DNA of 13,593 nucleotides from Pseudomonadota bacterium. Its GTDB lineage: Bacteria; Desulfobacterota; Desulfobulbia; Desulfobulbales; Desulfobulbaceae. Positions 1 through 6,241 of this stretch are shown one piece after another. The notes below the pieces were generated by a model. That model was given only the letters and a program-made list of their open reading frames with translations. It was not told the DNA's origin and did no database searches. The translations under genes and the position numbers were made by a program. Within the stretch, counting starts at the first letter, position 1. Each line of letters starts with the position of its first letter. The stretch lies in contig WRKE01000293.1 of the NCBI GenBank assembly GCA_009778235.1, positions 1 through 13,593 on the forward strand, written 5' to 3'.

Positions 1-1068
1 ACCGACGCCATACCCCCGGCGCTTGCGGCAGAAAATGAACCAGCCGCGGCACTGAGCGATGTTGCCGTTCTTGCTGACCAGGAAGAAGAAGATCAAGGCG
101 AAAGTCTTGCTATGGATGATGCGGATCTTGGCTCTATGGAGATCCTGAACAAACTCGACAGCTTTTTCACCGATGCCGACGAGGGGCCAAGCGAACCAGT
201 GGAAGTCTTGGCCACAGAGGTGGAAGAAATCGAGCAAACCCTCTTCTTTAACGAAACGGACAAGCTGCAGACAGCCCTGGCCGACAGCGGTGAAGAACAG
301 GGCTTTTCCGAGGAGGTGGAGATAGCGGCATTGAGTTTCACTCCCATGGATGAAATCGAGGAGAAGCTTGATCTCTTCTTCGGGAACGACGATGAGGAGG
401 ATGTGCTGCTGGCCGATTCTCTGACGGAATCACTGGGGTTTGATATGGCTGACGACCTTGATGCCCGCCAACCTGTGGCACTCGAGGTTGAGGCCGGGGA
501 AAAACAGGCCGCCGCTCCCTTTGAAATTGACGAGCTGACCATGGCGCTTGAAGCCAGCATCGACGGCGACCAGCCGCCGGCTATGGATGCGGCCGAGTCG
601 ACAAAAATTCAGTTGGCCGCGCTCGGAACGCTCCTGCCCCTGGTGGTCCGTGCGCCTTCCCACGACAACCTTGCCGAATCAGCCGCCATGATTGCAACCT
701 GCAAACAGGCGGATCTTACCCCGGGACAACATTCGCTGATCCAACTGCTCGAGTCGACCCTGACCTTGCTGGTCCGCCTGCCTACCAAGGATCATGCGGC
801 CACCGAAAAACTGGTCAATTATTTATACCAACGACTGACCGCCGGGGAGCCCCAAGCCGATGTCCTGGCCGAAGCCATTGGCCGTTTCACCGCCTGGTTG
901 CAAGAAGCGGGCAAGATCATGCCGGTCGTACCGGCTGCCAGCGAGCCGCAACAGCAAGGGGAATACGCCTACACCGCCAAGGAATTGTACTTCGAGCTTT
1001 CCGAACTCCGCAGCTATATGCACAAGGAATTTTCAAAATTACAGCACGAGATCCAGCACCACAAGTAA
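1..1068 (+). CDS. Acidic repeat protein of unknown function (C-terminal part)
   Basis: I do not recognise this gene. The frame is open from base 1 with no stop upstream, so the start lies outside the window; the first ATG seen, at 112, is probably internal. The product ends with TAA at 1066-1068. Numbering from that ATG, residues 1-165 are extremely acidic and apparently low-complexity, with a degenerate motif seen three times (about residues 9-24, 38-50 and 79-95): an acidic/Ile start, Leu, then Phe-Phe followed by Asn/Asp/Glu. Residues 165-270 look helical and more conventional (Leu/Ala-rich, with two short Leu-Val-Val/Val-Arg segments). The last 30 residues (Lys-Glu-Leu-Tyr ... His-His-Lys) look like a short coiled coil. 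No signal peptide or membrane segment is visible in this part. It ends in a shared terminator and converges on yejE. The acidic repeats might be protein-docking segments; that is inference only. Confidence 0.75.
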   Translation, partial: TDAIPPALAAENEPAAALSDVAVLADQEEEDQGESLAMDDADLGSMEILNKLDSFFTDADEGPSEPVEVLATEVEEIEQTLFFNETDKLQTALADSGEEQGFSEEVEIAALSFTPMDEIEEKLDLFFGNDDEEDVLLADSLTESLGFDMADDLDARQPVALEVEAGEKQAAAPFEIDELTMALEASIDGDQPPAMDAAESTKIQLAALGTLLPLVVRAPSHDNLAESAAMIATCKQADLTPGQHSLIQLLESTLTLLVRLPTKDHAATEKLVNYLYQRLTAGEPQADVLAEAIGRFTAWLQEAGKIMPVVPAASEPQQQGEYAYTAKELYFELSELRSYMHKEFSKLQHEIQHHK

Positions 1069-1088
1069 AGACGGGCATCTCTTTTGAT

Positions 1089-1121
1089 AAAAAAGGGCCG
1101 GAGATTTCCGGCCCTTTTTTT
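1089..1121. terminator. Bidirectional intrinsic terminator between the acidic-protein gene and yejE
   Basis: An 8-bp perfect GC-rich stem (1095-1102 with 1107-1114) closes a GATT loop. It is flanked by six A on the left (1089-1094) and a run of T on the right (1115-1121), so it ends in a T tract on either strand. It lies 20 bases after the stop of the + strand gene, and the yejE stop codon (1120-1122) lies at the edge of its right-hand tract. Each transcript would therefore end before running into the other gene. Confidence 0.9.
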
Positions 1122-2154
1122 ATTTGCGGGGGTCAAAGGCCTCGCGTAAGGCCTCGCCGATGAAAATGAGCAAAACCAGGGTGCCGACCAAGACCACAAA
1201 GGTGGAAAGCGACAGCCACCATGCCTCGATATTGGCCTTGCCCTGGGCAAGCAGTTCCCCCAGGCTCGGGGTCGAAGGCGGCACCCCGAGTCCCAGAAAA
1301 TCGAGGCTGGTCAGGGCCAAAATCGCTGCAGACATGCGGAAGGGAAGAAAGGTGATCACCGGAGTCATGCTGTTGGGGAGCAGATGCCGGTACATGATGG
1401 TCAGGTTGCCGACCCCCAGGGCCTTGGCGGCCTTGACATATTCCATGTTCCGCCCCTTGAGGAACTCGGCCCGCACGTAGTCGGACAGGCTCATCCAGCC
1501 GAACAGAGAGAGTAAAATGAGCAGCAGCAGCATGCTCGGCTTGAAGATCGAGGCAAAGATGATCAGGAGGTAGAGTTCGGGCATCGAACCCCACAACTCG
1601 ATGAACCGCTGGCAGAAAAGATCGATTCGCCCCCCGAAATAGCCCTGCACCGCGCCGGCGGCGATGCCCAGGAGGGTGCCCACCGCGGTCAGTCCTGCCC
1701 CGAAAAGGACGCTCAGGCGAAACCCGTAGAGCAACCGGGCCAGGACATCGCGGCCGCGGTCATCGGTGCCGAGATAGTTGTCCCGGCTGGGCGGCGCCGG
1801 CGTGGGCCTGGCCAAGTTTTGGTTGATCGAATTAAAGCTGTGGGGATTGGGCGGCAAGAGGGCGAAATTACCCCCTTCGCTCAGACGCCTGACGATAAAA
1901 GGATCGCAATAATCGACCTCGGTCTCGAAATCGCCGCCAAACACCGTCTCCGGATACATCCGCACCAGGGGGAAATAATACTGGCCCTGGTACCGGATAA
2001 CGAGCGGCTTGTCGCTGCTCAGCACCTCGGAGAAGAGACTTAGGCCAAATAAAATCAAAAAAATGACCAATGAATAATAGCCGCGCCGGTTCCGTTTGAA
2101 TCGACTCCAGCGCCTGGGCCCGAGGCTGGCCACCCGCTCCCTTGCCGCGCCCAT
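1120..2154 (-). CDS. yejE: YejE-type inner-membrane permease of a peptide/microcin C ABC importer
   Basis: This is an inner-membrane permease of the oligopeptide/microcin C-type ABC importer (YejABEF in E. coli). The 344 residues match the usual length of about 341. From memory of the E. coli protein, the N-terminus is the characteristic Arg-Phe-Lys-Arg-Asn-Arg-Arg-Gly-Tyr followed by a first membrane helix (about residues 27-43), a long periplasmic segment (about 45-125), and Leu-Gly-Thr-Asp before the transport core. The EAA loop that docks the ATPase is at about 239-262 (Tyr-Val-Lys-Ala-Ala-Lys-Ala-Leu-Gly). The end, Gly-Glu-Ala-Leu-Arg-Glu-Ala-Phe-Asp-Pro, is typical of YejE. The ATG is 3 bases after the yejB stop with an AGG-type ribosome site inside yejB, so the two are translated together. 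No yejF ATPase gene follows; a terminator does. Confidence 0.93.
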   Translation of the reverse strand: MGAARERVASLGPRRWSRFKRNRRGYYSLVIFLILFGLSLFSEVLSSDKPLVIRYQGQYYFPLVRMYPETVFGGDFETEVDYCDPFIVRRLSEGGNFALLPPNPHSFNSINQNLARPTPAPPSRDNYLGTDDRGRDVLARLLYGFRLSVLFGAGLTAVGTLLGIAAGAVQGYFGGRIDLFCQRFIELWGSMPELYLLIIFASIFKPSMLLLLILLSLFGWMSLSDYVRAEFLKGRNMEYVKAAKALGVGNLTIMYRHLLPNSMTPVITFLPFRMSAAILALTSLDFLGLGVPPSTPSLGELLAQGKANIEAWWLSLSTFVVLVGTLVLLIFIGEALREAFDPRK

Positions 2155-2157
2155 ATG

Positions 2158-3201
2158 CTATCGCCTGCCCTCAAAACTGATGCGCGGATCGACTATCACG
2201 TAGGACATGTCAGACAAGAGACGGGCCACCAGGCCGATGATGGTAAAAAAGTACAAGGTGCCCAGCACCACCGGATAATCGCGATTCATCACCGATTGAT
2301 AGGCCAAGAGCCCCATGCCGTCGAGGGAGAAAATGGTTTCGATCAGCAGGCTGCCGGTGAAGAAGGCGGTAATGAAGCTGCCCGGGAATCCGGTGATGAT
2401 CGGGATGATGGCGTTGCGGAAGACATGCTTGTAGAGTATCCGCCCCTCCTCAAGCCCTTTAGCCCGAGCCGTGATCACATACTGCTTGCGGATCTCCTCG
2501 AGAAACGAATTCTTGGTCAGCAGGGTCATAACCGCCAAGCTGCCGACCGTGGAGGAGATGACCGGCAGCACCATGTGCCAGAGGTAATCCAGCACCTTGC
2601 CCATCTGGCTCAACTCGTTCCAATTGTCGGAAACCAGCCCGCGGAGCGGAAAGATGCTGAAGAAGCTGCCGCCGCCAAACAGCACGATCAGGGCGATACC
2701 CAGCACGAATCCGGGGATGGCGTAGCCAATCAGGATCACCGCGCTGGTCAACACATCAAAGCCGCTGCCTTCGCGCACCGCCTTGGCGATGCCTAAAGGG
2801 ATACAGACCGTATAGACGATGAAGAAGCTCCACAAGCCGAGCGACATCGACACCGGCAGCTTGGAAACCACCAGTTGGGCCACGCTCATGTGGTGGTAGT
2901 AGGATTGGCCGAAATCAAAAGCCAGGTATTGCCGCATCATGGTCATGAACCTGGTCAGGGGCGGTTGATCAAAACCGTAGAGTTTTGTCAACTGTTCCAC
3001 CCGTTCCTGATCCAGCCCTTTGTTGCCCTGATACAAGCCACTGCCCATGGTGTCGCCGCCGGTGCCGTACCCGCTCATTTGCGCCATCAACCGTTCGACC
3101 GGACCACCGGGGACAAACTGGGTCACGGCAAAGGTGATCAGCATGATGCCGAACAAGGTCGGAATCATCAGCAGCAACCGTTTGAGGATATAACGCGCCA
3201 T
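2158..3201 (-). CDS. yejB: YejB-type inner-membrane permease of a peptide/microcin C ABC importer
   Basis: This is the partner permease of YejE; the two together form the membrane channel of a YejABEF-type importer. The 347-residue product begins Met-Ala-Arg-Tyr-Ile-Leu-Lys-Arg-Leu-Leu, runs into a first helix (about 8-30) and the conserved Pro-Gly-Gly-Pro (31-34). The core carries four to five further helices and an EAA loop at about 241-264 (Tyr-Val-Ile-Thr-Ala-Arg-Ala-Lys-Gly-Leu). It ends Asp-Pro-Arg-Ile-Ser-Phe-Glu-Gly-Arg, as in YejB. An in-frame ATG at 3231 would add ten residues. I chose 3201 because a GAGG ribosome site sits 5 bases upstream and the family starts there. The gene follows the DUF4177-type gene by 75 bases with no clear terminator or promoter between, and yejE follows immediately. 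No yejA-like binding protein is adjacent. Confidence 0.93.
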   Translation of the reverse strand: MARYILKRLLLMIPTLFGIMLITFAVTQFVPGGPVERLMAQMSGYGTGGDTMGSGLYQGNKGLDQERVEQLTKLYGFDQPPLTRFMTMMRQYLAFDFGQSYYHHMSVAQLVVSKLPVSMSLGLWSFFIVYTVCIPLGIAKAVREGSGFDVLTSAVILIGYAIPGFVLGIALIVLFGGGSFFSIFPLRGLVSDNWNELSQMGKVLDYLWHMVLPVISSTVGSLAVMTLLTKNSFLEEIRKQYVITARAKGLEEGRILYKHVFRNAIIPIITGFPGSFITAFFTGSLLIETIFSLDGMGLLAYQSVMNRDYPVVLGTLYFFTIIGLVARLLSDMSYVIVDPRISFEGRR

Positions 3202-3276
3202 CAGCGCCTCACCGCTTGGATGGAGGCACATTCTCCGCTGCCGAACAAGGCTGGGGGAGATGCGCCCATCCGGTTC

Positions 3277-3717
3277 TCAGGAAATCTTGATGCCGCCGAT
3301 GAAATCCGCCTCATCGCTCCGCGGCCCGATCGGACGGGGCCGCTCACCAATACGCACCGGCTCCACCTCGATTTTCGGTTCTGGTTCCGGCTCGGGTTCA
3401 AAGTGCTGCTCCGGAATCGGCGCCGGCATAGACACCCTTGGAGCAACCGTACCATAGCGAGATCTGATGACCGGCTGGGCAGTGGGTAATGACGGCGAGG
3501 CGACCACCACCGGTTCTTCGATCACCCGTTCCGGTTGAACCGGTTTCTTCAAGAACCCCAGCACCCCATCCTGAAGCAGGGTCACATTGATCAACTCCCA
3601 GCCTTGCCCACCCATCTGGTTGAGGGTCTTTTCCATTTCCTCGTCATCGACATACTTGTCACCCAACAGCCCATCCTTGGTGAATTCAAATAGAATGGTG
3701 CGGTATTGCCATTGCAT
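3277..3717 (-). CDS. DUF4177-type small protein with a Pro/Glu-rich tail
   Basis: The function is unknown. Residues 1-60 look like a DUF4177 domain: Trp-Gln-Tyr-Arg-Thr near the start, a helix with Met-Glu-Lys-Thr-Leu-Asn-Gln, then the hallmark Gly-Gln-Gly-Trp-Glu-Leu-Ile-Asn-Val (37-45) and a closing strand ending Leu-Lys-Lys-Pro. Residues 60-133 are disordered-looking, rich in Pro, Val and Glu, with a pure Glu-Pro run at about 107-114. The last 13 residues turn acidic then hydrophobic (Asp-Glu-Ala-Asp-Phe-Ile-Gly-Gly-Ile-Lys-Ile-Ser), which could be a short docking tip. There is no signal peptide or membrane segment, so it is probably cytoplasmic. The ATG at 3717 has a clear AAGGAG ribosome site 7 to 8 bases upstream. 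It probably heads the yejBE transcript (75-base gap). A link to transport is suggested only by position. Confidence 0.85.
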   Translation of the reverse strand: MQWQYRTILFEFTKDGLLGDKYVDDEEMEKTLNQMGGQGWELINVTLLQDGVLGFLKKPVQPERVIEEPVVVASPSLPTAQPVIRSRYGTVAPRVSMPAPIPEQHFEPEPEPEPKIEVEPVRIGERPRPIGPRSDEADFIGGIKIS

Positions 3718-3849
3718 GATCCTCTCCTTAATTCCACCGCCGTTCCTCCCGCAGTCAGCGGGCCGAAAAGTTCTCCGGCGTCTTTCTTTTTCCGTAATCT
3801 TTATTTCCGATCGTCCCGATCATCACCGCCATCCCCGTTGTCCGGGCAA

Positions 3850-5094
3850 TCAATGCAGGCTCCGCAACTCCTCGGCCATGATTTCGATGCCCCGGGCCGT
3901 CTCGTCCTCATCCTGCGAATAGGTAATCCGCAAACACTCATCAACATGGTGCCAACCGGGCGGCAGGCCGGGGAAAAAGGAGTCGCCGGACACGACCACC
4001 ACGCCTCGCTTTTTCAGCCGTTCATACAGCGCACGACCGGTGATCGGCAGTTCCGGAAACCACAGCCACAGGAAAAAGGCCCCTTCAGGGACATGTACCC
4101 GGTAGGAGAGTCCGGCAAAACAGTTTTGGATTTTAGCCAGGGCGCGCTGCATCCTGTGGAGGTAGAAGGGCTGGATGACTTCCCGGCTCAGGCGAATAAT
4201 CTCGCCGGAGCGGACGATGTCGCTGACCAGCATGGCGCCGAAGCTGCCCGGTGCCAGGTTGATCACCGCATTGGCACCCGACAGCAGGCGGATCAGCTCC
4301 GGGTCGGCAATGACGATCCCGGTACGAACGGCGGGCAAGCCGAACTTGGACAGCGACAGGCACAGCACCATCCCCTCGCCCCAGACCGGGGTGGCACCGG
4401 CATAGACCATCCCGGGAAAGGGTAAGCCATAGGCACTGTCGATGATCAGGGGGATGGAGTTTTCCCGGGCCAACCGGCTTAGGCCAGCGACCTCGTCGTC
4501 GGTGAGCACATTGCCGGTGGGATTGGTCGGCCGGGATACGCAGATCGCCCCGATTTCCTCGGTCACGGCGAGCTGTCCGAAATCAACCCGGTATTTGAAC
4601 AGGTGGTCGTCCAAGGTGTCGATTCTCGGCCGGACCGAGACAAAAAAATCGTCAACCAGGCCAAGATCGGCATAGCCGATATACTCCGGAGCCATGGGCA
4701 GCAGGATCTTGCGCCGGCTTCCGTCGGCCATGGCGCCGGCCAGGAGGTTGAACAGCAGAAAAAATGCCGCCTGGCTGCCGTTGGTCAGGCAAATGTTCTC
4801 CTCAGTCAACTCCCAGCCATATTCCCGGTGCAACAGAGCCGCCAGGTTCCTCAGCAACTCGCACTCTCCCCTGGGCGGATCGTAGATGCCGACCAGGCGC
4901 CGCAGCAGATGCTCATCCTCACTCAGCCGGCGCAACCGCTTGGCCATCACCGCCTCAATTTGGGGGATATGGCCGGGATTGCCGCCACCCATCATGATCT
5001 TTCCGCCTTCGGCCAGGGCATTGCCGAGGTCATCCATCAGGGAGAGGATCCCGGCGCCCGCTGAAAACTTTTCACCAAATGCCGACAGCTTCAC
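3850..5094 (-). CDS. avtA: Valine-pyruvate aminotransferase (alanine/valine transaminase)
   Basis: This is a cytoplasmic PLP enzyme that interconverts alanine plus 2-oxoisovalerate with pyruvate plus valine. The 414 residues compare with 417 in E. coli AvtA, to which the sequence aligns end to end from memory (shared stretches such as Ala-Pro-Glu-Tyr-Ile-Gly-Tyr-Ala-Asp and Val-Ser-Arg-Pro-Thr-Asn-Pro-Thr-Gly-Asn). Fold-type I residues are visible: Asn191 in the Arg-Pro-Thr-Asn-Pro-Thr-Gly motif, Asp219 and Tyr222, the Schiff-base Lys250 in Ser-Leu-Ser-Lys, and the substrate-carboxylate Arg389 in Leu-Arg-Ile-Thr-Tyr. The start is GTG at 5094. The residue-by-residue match of the N-terminus (Ser-x-Phe-Gly-x-Lys-Phe) supports it, and an in-frame stop lies just upstream. 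A GGAG ribosome site sits 10 bases before it, partly overlapping a perfect palindrome. It appears to be transcribed alone from its own promoter. Confidence 0.95.
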   Translation of the reverse strand: MKLSAFGEKFSAGAGILSLMDDLGNALAEGGKIMMGGGNPGHIPQIEAVMAKRLRRLSEDEHLLRRLVGIYDPPRGECELLRNLAALLHREYGWELTEENICLTNGSQAAFFLLFNLLAGAMADGSRRKILLPMAPEYIGYADLGLVDDFFVSVRPRIDTLDDHLFKYRVDFGQLAVTEEIGAICVSRPTNPTGNVLTDDEVAGLSRLARENSIPLIIDSAYGLPFPGMVYAGATPVWGEGMVLCLSLSKFGLPAVRTGIVIADPELIRLLSGANAVINLAPGSFGAMLVSDIVRSGEIIRLSREVIQPFYLHRMQRALAKIQNCFAGLSYRVHVPEGAFFLWLWFPELPITGRALYERLKKRGVVVVSGDSFFPGLPPGWHHVDECLRITYSQDEDETARGIEIMAEELRSLH

Positions 5095-5108
5095 GCAACA
5101 ACAGCTCC

Positions 5109-5122
5109 TTGAGCATGCTCAA
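5109..5122. promoter_or_regulatory. Perfect 14-base palindrome over the avtA ribosome-binding region
   Basis: TTGAGCATGCTCAA reads the same on both strands. On the minus strand it runs directly into GGAG, the presumed avtA ribosome site, 10 bases before the GTG start. It could be an operator for a dimeric regulator. In RNA it could form a 5-bp stem with a CATG loop that partly hides the AAGGAG. The symmetry is plain in the sequence; the role is inferred. Confidence 0.35.
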
Positions 5123-5206
5123 TGTTCCCATGTAACATCCTTGGTCTGGTGCTCGCGTTGCCGGCCAAGGGCCAAGCAAACAGGCTACCGTGACCAAAAG
5201 AGAAAA

Positions 5207-5215
5207 ATTGTACCA
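5207..5215 (-). promoter_or_regulatory. Candidate extended -10 promoter for avtA
   Basis: On the minus strand the sequence reads TGGTACAAT, a TGn extension followed by a -10 hexamer with one mismatch to TATAAT. No good -35 hexamer lies 16-18 bases further up, as is common for extended -10 promoters. It lies in the 181-base gap after the four-cysteine gene and would give a leader of roughly 105 bases before the avtA GTG. Confidence 0.35.
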
Positions 5216-5275
5216 GCTTCAAAAGAAAAAGCCACCAGAGATGTTGACCAACACTGGCCTCAAGCCTGTTGCCCA

Positions 5276-5464
5276 TCAAGAAGTGGGGCGGGGAGCAAAG
5301 AGGCGGCACTCCGTGCCGGAGGTCGCCAGGATGACCCGGGACGGCAAGTCCCGGCTCTTGAAGCCATAGGCCCGGCAACCTCGCGGCTGACGGGGATCAT
5401 AGGTGATGAAAGAATGGAGGCAGGCCAGACAATTTGGCCTGTCTTTCGCACCTGGCCCCTTCAC
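5276..5464 (-). CDS. Small four-cysteine protein, putative metal-binding
   Basis: This 62-residue product is easy to overlook. It has Cys12-x2-Cys15, Cys30 and Cys53, set in a pattern I recall from short conserved hypothetical proteins of Desulfobacterota and Campylobacterota: Cys-x2-Cys-x-His-Ser/Phe-x-Ile-Thr-Tyr-Asp-Pro, then Pro-x-Gly-Cys-Arg-Ala-Tyr-Gly-Phe-Lys-Ser, then Leu-Pro-Ser and Ser-Gly-x-Glu-Cys-x-x-Phe. Here Cys12, Cys15, Cys30 and Cys53 occupy the conserved positions, so a zinc or iron site is likely. No function is known to me. The start is GTG at 5464, the first start codon in this frame, with GGGG five bases before it; the conserved part begins only at residue 11. It stands alone, 249 bases after sixA and 181 bases before avtA. 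The family recollection needs a database check, but the cysteine spacing makes a chance ORF unlikely. Confidence 0.7.
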   Translation of the reverse strand: MKGPGAKDRPNCLACLHSFITYDPRQPRGCRAYGFKSRDLPSRVILATSGTECRLFAPRPTS

Positions 5465-5713
5465 GGCAGCCCCATGCCCGGCATCATGGTTTTCCTGCCG
5501 CGCGTCTGCCCGTCGAAGCGGTCATTCCCCACCGGGCAACATCCCTTATTTCGTTTCGACCGCAGCAACCCCACCGCGGGGAAAGACCTCCGGCCACCGG
5601 AAATATTTGACAGATTGCCCGTCATTGCTCCCTGGGGGAAAAGATTACGCTTCGCTGTGCTCATCGAAATGACAAGAAATGACGTGGTCAGTATTCGGGG
5701 AGTAAGGCGCTCA
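5465..5713. repeat. Intergenic stretch with degenerate repeat-like inverted sequences
   Basis: This 249-base gap between sixA and the four-cysteine gene has no credible gene. GTCATT at 5621-5626 is answered by AATGAC at 5668-5673. Between them, CTTCGCTGTGCTCATCGAAATGAC resembles the widespread short bacterial intergenic repeat built on TCATTTCGA-GAAGCG. A second weak copy may lie at about 5512-5563 (TCGAAGCGGTCATTCC ... TTTCGACCGC, with GCGGTC at 5518-5523 and GACCGC at 5558-5563). No clear terminator with a T tract is visible for the upstream operon. Confidence 0.3.
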
Positions 5714-6241
5714 TCAGTAATCCTGGCTCTTAGGATAGTCAAAAAACAGGAGCGTGCCGGTGTTGGCCGCAAGCGTCGCCCAGGTGCGCCCAGGAAAGGC
5801 CAGGGCCACGATGCCGCTGGTCGGAATATTGTCGATCCGCAATCCGCCCAACACATTGGCCAAGCCGGTTGTTTCCGGGTTATGGCCGACCAGCATCAGG
5901 CTGCCCACCTGGGGATCAACCAGGCGGAGCAAAGCGATCAATCCCGGGACCGAGGCTCCATACTGCGCCTGATTGCACTGCACCTGCGCCGGCAAAATGC
6001 CGAGTTGGCCGGCATAGAGGAGCGCGGTGGCACGGGCGCGCGCCGCCGGGCTGGTCATGATCAGGTCGGGCTTAAGACCCTGCCGCGCCAGCCGGCGCCC
6101 CATCTCCGGGGCGTCGCGTTCGCCGCGTTTGCTCAGGGGACGGTCGAAATCGTTTAAGCTCGCGTCCTGCCAACTCGATTTGGCGTGCCGGCAAATCAGC
6201 AGGCGAACCGGATCAGATTGCAAGGAGTTCCTGGATTTCAT
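5714..6241 (-). CDS. sixA: SixA-type phosphohistidine phosphatase (histidine phosphatase family)
   Basis: This cytoplasmic histidine-phosphatase-superfamily protein of about 175 residues would remove phosphate from phosphohistidine proteins. The catalytic motif is Cys-Arg-His-Ala-Lys-Ser-Ser-Trp, with His19 as nucleophile. Further family marks are Asp-Arg-Pro-Leu-Ser-Lys-Arg-Gly (33-40), Thr-Ser-Pro-Ala-Ala-Arg-Ala-Arg-Ala-Thr-Ala (63-73) and the second active-site histidine, His120 in Val-Gly-His-Asn-Pro. SixA proteins are short single-domain members, and this one fits. I chose the ATG at 6241 because a weak GAGAG precedes it. An ATG at 6256 or a TTG at 6223 (AGGA five bases before) are alternatives. 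It overlaps the end of the ParA gene by 29 bases, so translation is coupled. Position after CHAD and ParA suggests a shared role. The natural target is not shown by the sequence. Confidence 0.88.
   Translation of the reverse strand: MKSRNSLQSDPVRLLICRHAKSSWQDASLNDFDRPLSKRGERDAPEMGRRLARQGLKPDLIMTSPAARARATALLYAGQLGILPAQVQCNQAQYGASVPGLIALLRLVDPQVGSLMLVGHNPETTGLANVLGGLRIDNIPTSGIVALAFPGRTWATLAANTGTLLFFDYPKSQDY

Noticed and set aside
5296..5442. On the + strand, several strong hairpins (10 bp with a bulge at 5302-5327; 7 bp at 5336-5354; 7 bp at 5421-5441) forming something like a three-way junction reminiscent of a c-di-GMP riboswitch.
   Set aside because: No + strand gene follows for 4.6 kb, the conserved riboswitch core bases do not line up, and the stretch is explained by the minus-strand four-cysteine protein gene. 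A search with the Rfam GEMM models would settle it.
4886..6157. A 423-codon + strand open frame, and other long + strand frames at 2155-2796, 7766-8530 and 12040-12984.
   Set aside because: They are antisense to well-identified minus-strand genes, have compositions expected of shadow frames in GC-rich DNA and show no recognisable domains.
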